A stretch of DNA of 64,000 nucleotides from Pectobacterium actinidiae (GCF_000803315.1 NZ_JRMH01000001.1:1922001-1986000), one strand, 5' to 3'; positions 8,412-17,907 are shown, counted from the stretch's first letter. Program-made: numbers and translations. The notes: generated from the letters alone by a model not told the origin.

Positions 8412-9296
8412 ATGAAACTTGCAAGCTATCGTTATAACGGTAAGGACAGTTACGGCATTTATACGGCAACGGGATTAATCGATCTTGGCGGTAAAATTGG
8501 TCACCGCTATCCCGATCTGAAAACACTGCTGGCGCAGGATGCGTTACACGTTGCACACGAATTCAGTATGAGTACGCCGGATATTCCTGTCGCGGATGTG
8601 ACGTTCTTACCGGTTATTACCGCACCAGGGAAAATACTGTGTGTGGGGATGAATTACGCGGCTAAACGTCAGGAATTTAATGAAGAGAATCCTGCGCCAA
8701 CGCTATTTGTGCGCTTTGCGGATTCGCAAACCGGGCATGCGACGCCGGTTATCAAACCGCATTATTCCCGCGAGTTTGATTATGAAGGCGAGCTGGCGGT
8801 CGTTATCGGTAAAGGCGGACAGAATATTTCTCAGGATGTCGCGCTCTCTCATGTCGCAGGCTACAGCTGCTACATGGATGGTTCTGCGCGTGACTGGCAG
8901 CACAGTTGGTTTACCGCAGGTAAGAACTGGCAGAAAACCGGTGCGTTTGGCCCTTATCTGACCACGACGGATGAAATTCCCGATCCGCATGTACTGGCAA
9001 TCCGCACGTATCTGAATGGCCGCATGGTACAGGACGACAATACCAGCAGCATGATTCACAAAGTCGCTGAACTAATTGAATACATCAGTACGTTCACCGA
9101 GCTGAGCGCTGGCGACGTGATCATCACGGGTTCACCGGGCGGCGTGGGTAAAAAACGCAACCCACCGCTGTTTATGAAGGCGGGCGACTGCATTGAAGTT
9201 GAAATCGAAAACATTGGTCATTTGCGCAACACGATAGTGGATGCCGCTGCGCCGTTGAAATCAGTTCCGGTAACGGCTGAAGCCGTCGCGCACTGA
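8412..9296 (+). CDS. fumarylacetoacetate hydrolase (FAH)-family protein, possible oxaloacetate-processing enzyme
   Basis: A 294-residue FAH-fold protein. The metal triad of the family is visible as E125, E127 (DYEGELAVVIG) and D156 (YMDGSARDWQ). The catalytic lid segment NYAAKRQEF keeps the family Glu (E88) but has Lys85 where FAHD1-type enzymes have His, by my recollection. FAH proteins include acylpyruvate hydrolases, soluble oxaloacetate decarboxylases and oxaloacetate tautomerases. It lies between the carrier and citC, where an oxaloacetate-handling enzyme would fit, since no oadGAB is present. The ATG at 8412 has AGGAAA upstream; the in-frame TTG at 8379 lacks one. Reaction not proven. 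Confidence 0.8.
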   Translation: MKLASYRYNGKDSYGIYTATGLIDLGGKIGHRYPDLKTLLAQDALHVAHEFSMSTPDIPVADVTFLPVITAPGKILCVGMNYAAKRQEFNEENPAPTLFVRFADSQTGHATPVIKPHYSREFDYEGELAVVIGKGGQNISQDVALSHVAGYSCYMDGSARDWQHSWFTAGKNWQKTGAFGPYLTTTDEIPDPHVLAIRTYLNGRMVQDDNTSSMIHKVAELIEYISTFTELSAGDVIITGSPGGVGKKRNPPLFMKAGDCIEVEIENIGHLRNTIVDAAAPLKSVPVTAEAVAH

Positions 9297-9312
9297 ATAG
9301 CCGTGTAAGTAC

Positions 9313-9341
9313 CAGGCTACCGGCGCTAAACCGGCAGCCTG
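9313..9341 (+). other. stem-loop between the FAH gene and citC
   Basis: A stem of 6 plus 4 bp, interrupted by one base on each side, with a 7-base loop. No T run follows, so it is more likely an mRNA stability or processing element than a terminator. It may set different levels of the carrier half and the lyase half of the operon. Confidence 0.5.
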
Positions 9342-9351
9342 CAATAGATTG

Positions 9352-9374
9352 CCTAAATAATTTGAGTTGCAGGA
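9352..9374. repeat. ERIC terminal fragment just upstream of citC
   Basis: CCTAAATAATTTGAGTTGCA followed by GGAA is nearly the terminal sequence of ERIC elements (compare 49890-49914 read on the minus strand). Its AGGA is the only good ribosome-binding sequence before the citC start. Confidence 0.6.
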
Positions 9375-9380
9375 AAAACC

Positions 9381-10448
9381 GTGATGTATGCCAATGATTC
9401 CGTCTTTTTTGACACGCTGGATGTGCGCCTTCGGGAGCCGGAGAGGAACGCGGTGCGCCAGTTCCTCGCACACTGTCAGCTCGGCATGGATGACGATATT
9501 GACATCGTTGTGGTTGGCAAACTGGGCGGGCGGTTGATTGCCTGCGCGGGGCTAGCTTCCAACACCATTAAATGCGTTGCGGTCGATCCTGAATTCAGAC
9601 ACCTCAATCTGGGCGTGCAGGTGGTGAATGAAGTGATGCAGCAGGCGGCGCAGCGCGGTCACTTCCACCTGTTTCTCTATACCCGACCGGAAAATGTCGA
9701 CATCTTTCGCGGATGTGGCTTCTACCCGCTGGCCTGCTATCAGGACAGCGCGGTGCTGATGGAAAACACACCGATTGGCATTCAGCAGTATTGCCAGTCG
9801 TTATCGGCGTTTGCGCACCCTGAACCGCTCGCGGCGCGGACAGATAAAAAGATCGGCGCGATTGTCATGAACGCGAACCCCTTCACGCTAGGCCACCGCT
9901 ATCTGGCGGAACATGCGGCGCAGTCTTGTGATTGGCTGCACGTTTTCGTGGTGCGGGAAGACGTTTCCTTTTTCCCATTCACTGAACGTCTGGAGATGGT
10001 TCAGCGCGGCGTGGAACACATCCGCAATCTGACGGTACATGCCGGTTCTCACTACATGATCTCGAAAGCGACGTTTCCCGGCTATTTCCTGAAGGAAGAG
10101 AAGCTGATCACGCGCGCTCATGCGGCGTTGGATTTAATCATTTTCAGGAAATATATCGCGCCGGCACTGGGCATTACCCAGCGTTTCGTCGGTACCGAAC
10201 CCTTTTGCCCGGTGACGTATCAGTACAACCAGGATATGCACTACTGGCTGGAGAAAGACCAGACGGTGTCTTCCCCCGCGCTAAGCGTGGTTGAAATTGA
10301 ACGTAAACGGCAAACCTCAGGACTGGCCATTTCCGCTTCGGAAGTCAGGAAATTGCTCAAACTTCGGCAGTACAACCGTATTCAGGACATCGTGCCAGCC
10401 TCAACGTTTGCACATTTACAGCACTACTACGAACCCGAATACGCGTAA
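9381..10448 (+). CDS. citC: [citrate (pro-3S)-lyase] ligase
   Basis: A 355-residue enzyme that acetylates the thiol of the citrate lyase prosthetic group at the expense of ATP, switching the lyase on; E. coli CitC is about 352. An N-terminal GNAT-like domain (residues about 1-130) is followed by a nucleotidyltransferase domain carrying the TxGH signature NPFTLGHRYL near residue 165-175, then ISASEVRKLL near the end. GTG at 9381 and ATG at 9384 are both possible starts and cannot be separated here. First gene of the lyase block citCDEFXG. Confidence 0.95.
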   Translation: MMYANDSVFFDTLDVRLREPERNAVRQFLAHCQLGMDDDIDIVVVGKLGGRLIACAGLASNTIKCVAVDPEFRHLNLGVQVVNEVMQQAAQRGHFHLFLYTRPENVDIFRGCGFYPLACYQDSAVLMENTPIGIQQYCQSLSAFAHPEPLAARTDKKIGAIVMNANPFTLGHRYLAEHAAQSCDWLHVFVVREDVSFFPFTERLEMVQRGVEHIRNLTVHAGSHYMISKATFPGYFLKEEKLITRAHAALDLIIFRKYIAPALGITQRFVGTEPFCPVTYQYNQDMHYWLEKDQTVSSPALSVVEIERKRQTSGLAISASEVRKLLKLRQYNRIQDIVPASTFAHLQHYYEPEYA

Positions 10449-10471
10449 TTAAAATTAATCAGGATAAGTCT

Positions 10472-10762
10472 ATGAAGATTGTTAAGGAGTCCCTGGCGGG
10501 TACCTTTGAATCCAGCGATTTGCTGGTCAAAGTGGCACCAGCGGAGGGGAAACTCACCGTGGTCATCAACAGCGAAGTGATGAAACAGTTCGGTCATCAA
10601 ATTAAACAGGTCGTGAATGACACGCTGAAAGCGTTGGGCGTACAGGAAGGGACGATCATTGTGGATGACAAAGGCGCGCTGGATTGCGTCATCCGTGCTC
10701 GCGTGCAAAGCGCGGTATTACGCGCCGCAGACGGACAGCAGATTGAATGGGAGAAATTATAA
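10472..10762 (+). CDS. citD: citrate lyase acyl-carrier (gamma) subunit
   Basis: A 96-residue acyl-carrier protein that holds the triphosphoribosyl-dephospho-CoA prosthetic group. Ser14 in FESSD is at the attachment position of the family. [13 protein letters not shown] is the family signature. Its stop codon shares one base with the citE start. Confidence 0.95.
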   Translation: MKIVKESLAGTFESSDLLVKVAPAEGKLTVVINSEVMKQFGHQIKQVVNDTLKALGVQEGTIIVDDKGALDCVIRARVQSAVLRAADGQQIEWEKL

Positions 10763-11637
10763 TGAATAAACTTCGCCGCAGCATGTTATTCCTCCCCGGT
10801 GCGAACGCCGCCATGTTGTCCAATGCGTTTATCTATAAGCCTGATTCCATCATGTTCGATCTGGAAGATGCCGTTTCCCTACGCGAGAAAGATACCGCGC
10901 GTCTGTTGGTTTTCCATGCGCTCCAACACCCAATGTACCGTGATATTGAAACCGTGGTACGCATCAACCAGTTAAGTACGCCGTTTGGCCTGTTGGATCT
11001 TGAAGCCGCCGTGCGCGGTGGTGCCGATGTGATCCGCCTGCCGAAAACTGACTCCACTGACGATGTCGATGAACTGGAACATCATCTGGTTCGTATTGAA
11101 AAGGCCTGCGGTCGTGAAGTCGGGTCCACGCGCATCATGGCGGCGATTGAGTCTGCGGTGGGGGTGATTAATGCCGTCGCGATTGCCCGTTCTTCCGAAC
11201 GTATGATCGGGATTGCGCTGGCGGCGTTTGACTACGTGATGGATATGCAAACGGAACGCGGTGACGGCACAGAGCTGTTTTATGCCCGCTGCGCGGTGCT
11301 GCACGCGGCGCGCGCGGCTGGTATCGACGCCTTCGACGTGGTTTATCCCAACGTCAATGACGATGCGGGTTTCCTGAAAGAAGTCGATCTGATCCGCAGG
11401 CTGGGCTTTAACGGTAAATCCCTGATAAACCCGCGTCAGATTGAGCTGTTACACAACGCTTATGCCCCTACACAGGATGAAGTGGACTATTCCCATCTGG
11501 TAATCAAGGCCGCCGAAGAGGGGGAGCGCGCGGGGCTGGGTGTGATTTCCCTGAACGGGAAAATGATCGACGGGCCAATCATCGACCACGCCAGACGAGT
11601 GCTGGAACGTGCTCAGGCCTCCGGCGTTCGCAAATAG
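10762..11637 (+). CDS. citE: citrate lyase beta subunit (citryl-ACP lyase)
   Basis: A 291-residue TIM-barrel lyase that cleaves citryl-ACP to oxaloacetate and acetyl-[18 protein letters not shown] and the acidic metal/CoA segment [14 protein letters not shown] are family hallmarks. The ATG at 10762 overlaps the citD TAA and has GGGAGAA upstream; an in-frame ATG at 10747 lies inside citD and is less likely. Confidence 0.95.
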   Translation: MNKLRRSMLFLPGANAAMLSNAFIYKPDSIMFDLEDAVSLREKDTARLLVFHALQHPMYRDIETVVRINQLSTPFGLLDLEAAVRGGADVIRLPKTDSTDDVDELEHHLVRIEKACGREVGSTRIMAAIESAVGVINAVAIARSSERMIGIALAAFDYVMDMQTERGDGTELFYARCAVLHAARAAGIDAFDVVYPNVNDDAGFLKEVDLIRRLGFNGKSLINPRQIELLHNAYAPTQDEVDYSHLVIKAAEEGERAGLGVISLNGKMIDGPIIDHARRVLERAQASGVRK

Positions 11638-11690
11638 CCATTGCGTGATTACACCGCAATGGCCGCTCTCAGGAATTACAGGATTAGACA

Positions 11691-13220
11691 ATGAGTCATT
11701 TTATTGAAGCACTGCAAAAGCAGTACCCGGAAAAACGTCATCTGCAACCCTTCGTCAACGCCAACCAAAACACGCCGTGGCTGAATGATGTTGCCCAAAA
11801 ACATGAGCGCAAACTGTGCGCCGATCTGGAAGAGGCGATTCGCCACAGCGGACTGAAAGATGGGATGACGATCTCTTTCCATCACCATTTCCGCGAAGGC
11901 GATAAAGTGATTAATCGGGTGATTGATACGCTGGCACGTATGGGGTTTCGCGATCTGACGCTGGCCTCCAGCTCACTGATGAGCTGTAACGCGTTGCTGA
12001 TCGAGCACATCAAAGCGGGCGTGGTCAGCCGGATTTATACCTCGGGGATGCGTGGCAAACTGGCCGATGCGATTTCTCATGGATTAATGAAAGAACCGGT
12101 ACAAATTCATTCCCACGGTGGTCGCGTCCATCTGCTGCAAAGCGGTGAACTGAATATTGACGTCGCGTTTCTGGGTGTCCCGTGCAGCGATGAATTTGGT
12201 AATGCCAACGGCACCGTCGGGAAATCCAGCTGTGGTTCGCTGGGCTATGCGATGGTTGATGCGCAGTTTGCCCATAAAGTGGTGCTGCTGACCGAAGCGC
12301 TGGTGCCGTTCCCGAACATGCCAGCCAGCATCGTGCAGGATCAGGTGGACTACATCGTTCAGGTGGATGAAGTTGGCGATCCGGCAAAAATTAGCGTGGG
12401 CGCGGCGCGCGTCACTAGCAACCCGCGTGAATTGCTGATCGCTCGTTCCGCGGCAGACGTGATTGAACATGCCGGTTATTTCAAAAATGGTTTCTCGATC
12501 CAGACTGGTTCGGGCGCGGCTTCTACGGCCTGTACGCGTTTCCTTGAAGATAAAATGCGCCAACAGAATATTGTGGCGCGCTTCGCGCTCGGCGGCATTA
12601 CGGGCGGGATCGTCGATCTGCACGAAAAAGGGCTGATCGAAAAACTGATCGATACCCAATGTTTCGATGCGAATGCGGCCGCATCGCTGGCGAAGAACCC
12701 GAATCACGTTGAGGTTTCCACTAACGTTTACGCCAACCCAAGCTCTAAAGCGGCCTGTTGCGATCAGCTCGACATGGTGATTCTTAGCGCGCTGGAAATT
12801 GACACTGATTTTAATGTCAACGTCATCACTGGCTCAGATGGCGTGATGCGCGGCGCGTCCGGCGGACACTGTGACGTCGCAACGGCAGCGAACCTGACTA
12901 TCGTCGTGGCACCGCTGATTCGTAGCCGTATCCCGACCGTGGTGCGTCAGGTGACGACGCGTGTTACGCCAGGAGAAAGCATTGATGTACTGGTGACCGA
13001 TCACGGTATTGCCGTCAATCCGGCGCGCCCTGAGGTGGCTGAACGCCTGAAACAGGCGGGTCTGACGGTGATGACGATTGAAGATCTGTATCAGCGTGCG
13101 ATTGCGCTGGTGGGTGAACCACGCGCTATCGCGTTTCACGATCGCATCGTCGGTGTTATTCGCTATCGCGATGGCAGCGTGATTGACGTCGTTCGTCAGG
13201 TGAAAGAAGCCGACGAATAA
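11691..13220 (+). CDS. citF: citrate lyase alpha subunit (citrate:acetyl-ACP transferase)
   Basis: A 509-residue CoA-transferase-family protein (E. coli CitF 510). It exchanges acetyl for citryl on the ACP subunit. The stretches SFHHHFREGDKV and GGHCDVATAANLTIVV are family-typical. It follows citE by 53 bases with AGGAATTACAGGA upstream. Confidence 0.95.
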   Translation: MSHFIEALQKQYPEKRHLQPFVNANQNTPWLNDVAQKHERKLCADLEEAIRHSGLKDGMTISFHHHFREGDKVINRVIDTLARMGFRDLTLASSSLMSCNALLIEHIKAGVVSRIYTSGMRGKLADAISHGLMKEPVQIHSHGGRVHLLQSGELNIDVAFLGVPCSDEFGNANGTVGKSSCGSLGYAMVDAQFAHKVVLLTEALVPFPNMPASIVQDQVDYIVQVDEVGDPAKISVGAARVTSNPRELLIARSAADVIEHAGYFKNGFSIQTGSGAASTACTRFLEDKMRQQNIVARFALGGITGGIVDLHEKGLIEKLIDTQCFDANAAASLAKNPNHVEVSTNVYANPSSKAACCDQLDMVILSALEIDTDFNVNVITGSDGVMRGASGGHCDVATAANLTIVVAPLIRSRIPTVVRQVTTRVTPGESIDVLVTDHGIAVNPARPEVAERLKQAGLTVMTIEDLYQRAIALVGEPRAIAFHDRIVGVIRYRDGSVIDVVRQVKEADE

Positions 13221-13242
13221 GCGTAAACGCATGAGGGAATCG

Positions 13243-13773
13243 ATGATGACAAATGCTGTTTCCATCTCGCTGGAAACCTTACTCGCGGCGAAGGAACGCC
13301 GCGCAGTTCGCCAGCAAGAATGGCTCGCTCGACACGGCACGACGCTGGTGTCGCTGACGCTGGTCACGCCGGGGCCGGTAAAAGATAGTGAAGGCTACCG
13401 GCAGGTGATGGCCGAAGCGATCAAGGCGTTCAGATTGCTGTGTCAGACAAGAGGTTGGATAGTGGTGGAGCAGCAAACATTCTGGCTGACAACCGGAGCG
13501 GAAGGGCTGTGGGCGATCACTAAAGATGCGCTGTCTGTGAAAGCGGCGACCATTGCGCTGGAAGATAGCCATGAGCTGGGGCGACTCTGGGATTTCGACA
13601 TCTTCAGCCCGGAAGAAGGATCGATTGGTCGGTCGATGTTGGCACACAGCGGGCGCACCTGCTTATTATGCGATCAAATGGCGCACGCCTGTAGCCGTTC
13701 TCGGCGTCATTCGTTACCTGAGCTGCTTGAGCACATTGAGGAAAAGGTTAATGCCTACTTTACGCCAGCCTGA
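13243..13773 (+). CDS. citX: apo-citrate lyase phosphoribosyl-dephospho-CoA transferase
   Basis: A 176-residue protein that transfers the prosthetic group precursor to Ser14 of CitD. GRLWDFDIF is the conserved acidic segment of the family. The start at 13243 (ATGATG) has GAGGGA at proper spacing; an in-frame ATG at 13231 would place that sequence inside the gene. The 3' end overlaps citG by 23 bases. Confidence 0.92.
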   Translation: MMTNAVSISLETLLAAKERRAVRQQEWLARHGTTLVSLTLVTPGPVKDSEGYRQVMAEAIKAFRLLCQTRGWIVVEQQTFWLTTGAEGLWAITKDALSVKAATIALEDSHELGRLWDFDIFSPEEGSIGRSMLAHSGRTCLLCDQMAHACSRSRRHSLPELLEHIEEKVNAYFTPA

Positions 13774-14656
13774 CGGTATCCTGTCGGCGGTGGTATCCCG
13801 TTCCGCTGTTGGTGATTATCGAGACCGCGATGCGTTACCGGATATCGACCAACGGGTGGCGCATGCGTTGATGATGGAAGTGATGTTGACACCGAAACCT
13901 GGACTGGTGGATCGCGCGAATAATGGATCTCACCGCGATATGGATGTGGCGCTGTTTCAGACCAGCATTCAGGCCATTTCCCCCTGGTTTCGGCATTTTA
14001 CCGAGGCGGGTTATCAGCACGCCAGCGTACCGCTAGCGCTGCTGCTGCCTCAGGTTCGACCTATCGGCATCGCCTGTGAGCAGGCGATGCTGTCGGCGAC
14101 GAAAGGTGTGAATACCCATAAAGGCGGAATTTTCGCGTTTGGCCTGCTGTGTACCGCTGCCGGTTGGCTAGCAGGGCGAGGAGAGCGTGTGACGCAACTC
14201 AGCCTGTGCGATAGCGTTGCGACAATGTGCCACGATATGGTGCGGAATGAGCTGGAGACGTGTTCTGGCGCCGCGACCGCGGGTGAACACCTCTATCAAC
14301 GTCATGGTCTGACGGGCGCGAGAGGGGAAGCCGCAAGTGGTTTCAATACCGTATGCCAGTACGCGTTGCCCGCCTTGCAACAGGCTATTGCCGCAGGGGC
14401 AGATGACGAAACCGCGTTGTTACAGACGCTGCTGGTGTTGATGGCTCACAATCCTGACACCAATGTTGTTTCACGCGGTGGCATGGACGGACTGGCGTTT
14501 GTGCAAGACTACGCGCGGCGATTGCTGATTGGTCCGCTAGATCGTCAGGCACTGAAGGAGATGGACGACGCGCTGATTGCCAGAAACCTTAGCCCGGGGG
14601 GCAGCGCCGATTTACTGGCCTTAACCTGGCTGCTGCATCATTATCCTGCCGAATAG
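13751..14656 (+). CDS. citG: triphosphoribosyl-dephospho-CoA synthase
   Basis: A 301-residue enzyme that condenses ATP with dephospho-CoA to make the citrate lyase prosthetic-group precursor (E. coli CitG 292). TPKPGLVDRANNGSHRDMD and the late DTNVVSRGG are family motifs. The open frame extends far upstream into citX in another frame, but family alignment supports the ATG at 13751. Last gene of the citrate operon. A long inverted repeat (AAGGAGC at 14679 against GCTCCTT near 14730) follows without a T run. Confidence 0.93.
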   Translation: MPTLRQPDGILSAVVSRSAVGDYRDRDALPDIDQRVAHALMMEVMLTPKPGLVDRANNGSHRDMDVALFQTSIQAISPWFRHFTEAGYQHASVPLALLLPQVRPIGIACEQAMLSATKGVNTHKGGIFAFGLLCTAAGWLAGRGERVTQLSLCDSVATMCHDMVRNELETCSGAATAGEHLYQRHGLTGARGEAASGFNTVCQYALPALQQAIAAGADDETALLQTLLVLMAHNPDTNVVSRGGMDGLAFVQDYARRLLIGPLDRQALKEMDDALIARNLSPGGSADLLALTWLLHHYPAE

Positions 14657-14758
14657 CACACGAACGACTGCGATAAAAGGAGCGGCTGGCATCGCGATGG
14701 CTAGTGTCGATGATTTACATCATTTGACGGCTCCTTAACACTTTTCCTATTGTTCCAC

Positions 14759-14785
14759 TAAAGTTAGTGAGAAAATTGCCGATAT
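14759..14785 (+). promoter_or_regulatory. sigma28 (FliA) promoter of ycgR
   Basis: TAAAGTTA, 11 bases, GCCGATAT: 14 of 16 bases agree with the FliA consensus TAAAGTTT-N11-GCCGATAA, with exact spacing. It lies on the ycgR strand about 325 bases upstream of its start. Confidence 0.8.
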
Positions 14786-15109
14786 CGTTTTCACCAACTT
14801 CTACCCGTTATACGTCGAGTTATGTACGTGCTGGCTGCTCAACCTCTTTTCCACGAGTTTGTTTTTCGCTTGTCGCGTAATGAGGTGCATAAGTGTGCCT
14901 TGCCCAAAGGACCTACGTTTTGTCCTGTGACTCGATGCATTTAAGGTAGGTTTCATGCTGTTTCAGGTACTCCGAGTCATCGTTTTCAATATGCAGCCAG
15001 TGCAGTGCATCGTGTTGGCACACATGGAACTTGAAAGATAACGAAGAGGCGTGCATCAATATAAGCCATTGACACATAATCCGTGTAAACAATGGTAGGG
15101 ATGAAAGCG
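14786..15109 (+). other. long leader of ycgR without a recognised gene
   Basis: About 320 bases between the FliA-type promoter and ycgR. A minus-strand reading frame (14913-15197) crosses it into ycgR but has no clear ribosome-binding site. No hairpin with a T run was seen. Confidence 0.4.
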
Positions 15110-15856
15110 GTGAATGAAAATTTGAAAGAGCAGTTTGTGAAGCGCAACAAACTGGCCATCTGTGCAACATTGCGCGAGTTAAAGAAGAATGATACATCTC
15201 TGATGGTTCATCATTCTCACGGACAGTTCATCAGTAAAATTCTTGACGTTGTACCTGACAACAACCTGTTTGTCTTCGATTTAGGCGGCATTGAGCGCGA
15301 GAATAACCGTGCGCTGTATGCCGGCGCGCTCTCTTTTGTCGCTGAACCCGCGGGTGCAAAAGTCGAATTTAATGCCGAAATTGCAAGAACGGTGGACTAC
15401 GACGGGCTGCCAGCCTTTAGCGCACATATCCCTGAATTGCTTTATCTTATTCAACGCAGAACCTATTTCCGCATCAACACGCCGCTGTGGCCGCCGTTGA
15501 CGTGCCGTGGAGAACTGCCGGATGAAAGTGTTTTCCTGTTCACCATCAAAGATCTCTCTCTGGGGGGATTGAGCCTGTATACCGACCGTGACACCACGGG
15601 GCTGTTGACCGAAGGCGACATTATTAAGAGCGTCGAGATGGATCTGGCTGACCACGGTTTCTTCTGCGTTGACTTGCAGTTTGTCGGTCAGGCAATGGTG
15701 AAAATTGTCGATAATAAAGGCGAATTGAAACTGACGCAGCGTTTGAGCTTCAAGTTCCCTTCATTGAACGCGGCGCAGGAACGGGATCTTCAGCAGGTGA
15801 TTTTTGAGTTGGAAAGATTACAAAACGAAAAGAAAAAGCGGTTTCAGGAGTTGTAA
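15110..15856 (+). CDS. ycgR: flagellar brake protein (PilZ, c-di-GMP-binding)
   Basis: A 248-residue protein with an N-terminal YcgR domain (about 1-110) and a C-terminal PilZ domain. The two c-di-GMP motifs are visible: RxxxR as R117-TYF-R121 and DxSxxG as D148-LSLG. When bound to c-di-GMP, YcgR contacts the flagellar switch and slows swimming. The GTG at 15110 was chosen because MNENLKEQF aligns with the E. coli N-terminus and TAGGGA lies upstream; in-frame ATGs at 15092 and 15101 are alternatives. A FliA promoter upstream ties it to the flagellar regulon. Confidence 0.92.
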   Translation: MNENLKEQFVKRNKLAICATLRELKKNDTSLMVHHSHGQFISKILDVVPDNNLFVFDLGGIERENNRALYAGALSFVAEPAGAKVEFNAEIARTVDYDGLPAFSAHIPELLYLIQRRTYFRINTPLWPPLTCRGELPDESVFLFTIKDLSLGGLSLYTDRDTTGLLTEGDIIKSVEMDLADHGFFCVDLQFVGQAMVKIVDNKGELKLTQRLSFKFPSLNAAQERDLQQVIFELERLQNEKKKRFQEL

Positions 15857-16054
15857 TTTTTAAGCACAACGTTTTGTATGGGCTTCACACATCGCAGCAA
15901 CGTTTTTATAACGAGTATTATCTTATTTACCCATAAGTCATGCGAAAAGCCAACGTACGGGCAGCTCGAAGAAGGGTGGGGGTAAATAAATGGTTTCCAA
16001 CGTTCTCAGAGCCTTGTCAGATGAGATCGAGTGGTGCAGAATACGCGCCTTGCA

Positions 16055-16090
16055 AAATAACCGACGTCTAATAGCGTCGGTTATTTTTTT
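16055..16090. terminator. strong terminator after ycgR
   Basis: A perfect 12-bp stem (16055-16066 with 16075-16086) ends in a run of T on the plus strand. It isolates ycgR from plaP and lies about 200 bases after the ycgR stop. The stretch 15857-16054 shows no gene. Confidence 0.9.
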
Positions 16091-16255
16091 ACATTTATGC
16101 TCGTCAACCTTCAGGTAGCAGGGATATTGGTGCGGTTTCTCACCGTTCTCTGTGGATCAGGTTTGCTGGGTATAGGGTCTTCAACCAAAGAGGCCGGACA
16201 ACGATCCGGATAGATAATTTTGTGTGTGCCTGTGAGCACAGTGAGGAAAGGAAAG

Positions 16256-16462
16256 ATGGGGCAATTAACACGTTTCGCACCGGTGCCCGCCGGTTTGTGC
16301 TGCAAAGGTATTGGTTATGGCGCGACGCAGTCGCAAGTTATTTCTGGTGCTGTTACAGCCACCTCTTCTCATCGTGATTCAGGCGAGCCCTGTATCCATT
16401 CATTTGTTTCCGGTGCGTATGCGCCTGCCGTGATGAACGGAGGTGCGCGTCATGTCGCTTGA
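16256..16462 (+). CDS. possible upstream ORF coupled to plaP (68 codons)
   Basis: An ATG at 16256 preceded by AGGAAAGGAAAG opens a 68-codon frame ([20 protein letters not shown] and onward). It contains the plaP Shine-Dalgarno (GGAGG, 16439-16443) and ends at a TGA (16460-16462) eight bases after the plaP ATG. This is the geometry of a translationally coupled leader ORF. No family is recognised. It could be chance. Confidence 0.35.
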   Translation: MGQLTRFAPVPAGLCCKGIGYGATQSQVISGAVTATSSHRDSGEPCIHSFVSGAYAPAVMNGGARHVA

Positions 16463-17822
16463 TTCTCAACTGCCTAATGGTGGCGCAAAACGTGCGCAAT
16501 TAAAAAGAACGCTCACGCTGTGGCCTGTCGTGATGATGGGGCTGGCGTACATGCAGCCGATGACCATTTTTGATACCTTCGGTATTGTGTCTGGCCTGAC
16601 CGACGGCCATGTGGCGACCGCCTATGCGTTTGCGCTAGTCGCCATTCTGTTCACGGCGCTGAGCTATGGCAAATTGGTAAAACGTTTTCCGTCCGCCGGT
16701 TCTGCTTATACCTACGCGCAAAAAGCGATCAGCCCGCACGTCGGGTTTATGGTCGGCTGGTCGTCGCTGCTGGACTATCTGTTCATGCCGATGATCAACA
16801 TCCTGCTGGCGAAAATCTATCTGGAAGCGATCTTCCCTGGCGTGCCGTCATGGATTTTTGTGGCGGCGCTGGTCGGTTTGATGACGCTGTTTAACCTGCG
16901 TGGCATCAGTCTGGTTGCTAACCTGAACTCGATTATCGTGGTGGTGCAGGTTGCTATCATGGCGGTATTCCTGGGGCTGGTGATTCATGGTGTTTATCTG
17001 GGTGAAGGTGCAGGAACATTGACCAGCACGCGTCCATTCTGGTCTGAGAATGCTCACGTCGTGCCGATGATCACTGGGGCCACCATTCTCTGCTTCTCGT
17101 TTCTTGGCTTTGATGGCATCAGCTCGCTGTCGGAAGAAACGCAGGATGCAGGTCGGGTGATTCCAAAAGCCATCTTCCTGACGGCGCTGATTGGCGGCGT
17201 GATCTTTGTTGCCGTGGCGTACTTTCTGCAACTGTATTTCCCGGATATCTCGCGCTTTAAAGAACCGGATGCCTCTCAGCCGGAAATCATGCTGTACGTC
17301 GCGGGTAAATTCTTCCAGTCGGTTATTCTGGTGTTCTCCTGCGTCACGGTGCTGGCATCGGGTATGGCTGCTCACGCGGGTGTTTCTCGCCTGATGTATG
17401 TGATGGGGCGTGATGGCGTATTCCCAGAGCGCTTCTTCGGCTATATTCACCCGAAATGGCGCACGCCGGCGCTGAATGTCCTGCTGGTTGGTGTGATTGC
17501 ACTGTCTGCGGTGTCGTTCGATCTGGTGACAGCAACGGCGCTGATCAATTTCGGTGCGCTGGTCGCGTTTACGTTTGTGAACCTGTCGGTCATTTCACAG
17601 TTCTACATTCGTGAACGCCGTAATCGCACAGTGAAAGACACCATTAACTTCCTCGTACTGCCTGTGCTGGGTGCGTTGACGGTAGGGGCGCTGTGGGTAA
17701 ATCTGGAAGCCAGCTCAATGACGCTGGGTCTGGTATGGGCAACGATTGGATTGCTCTATCTGGCATTTGTGACGCGCAGCTTCCGTCAGCCAGTACCGCA
17801 ATGCAGTGAAGAGCCGGTTTAA
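16452..17822 (+). CDS. plaP: putrescine importer (APC family)
   Basis: A 456-residue amino acid/polyamine permease with about 12 membrane segments. [20 protein letters not shown] and [15 protein letters not shown] match E. coli PlaP (YeeF), a low-affinity putrescine importer, more closely than PuuP by recollection. plaP beside sbcB is the E. coli arrangement, supporting this choice. The ATG at 16452 has GGAGG 8 bases upstream; an in-frame GTG at 16443 overlaps that sequence and is unlikely. In E. coli, putrescine uptake by PlaP is tied to surface motility. Confidence 0.9.
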   Translation: MSLDSQLPNGGAKRAQLKRTLTLWPVVMMGLAYMQPMTIFDTFGIVSGLTDGHVATAYAFALVAILFTALSYGKLVKRFPSAGSAYTYAQKAISPHVGFMVGWSSLLDYLFMPMINILLAKIYLEAIFPGVPSWIFVAALVGLMTLFNLRGISLVANLNSIIVVVQVAIMAVFLGLVIHGVYLGEGAGTLTSTRPFWSENAHVVPMITGATILCFSFLGFDGISSLSEETQDAGRVIPKAIFLTALIGGVIFVAVAYFLQLYFPDISRFKEPDASQPEIMLYVAGKFFQSVILVFSCVTVLASGMAAHAGVSRLMYVMGRDGVFPERFFGYIHPKWRTPALNVLLVGVIALSAVSFDLVTATALINFGALVAFTFVNLSVISQFYIRERRNRTVKDTINFLVLPVLGALTVGALWVNLEASSMTLGLVWATIGLLYLAFVTRSFRQPVPQCSEEPV

Positions 17823-17907
17823 ATAAACTGACGGCTTACGGCTTACATAAGAGAAAGTGGAGCCAATATGCTCCGTTTCAGACTGTTGACAACCCTATTT
17901 TCTGAAT

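Noticed and set aside
14913..15197. 94-codon minus-strand frame overlapping the ycgR start
   Set aside because: No ribosome-binding site at any of its ATGs, overlap with a well-supported gene, and no recognised family.
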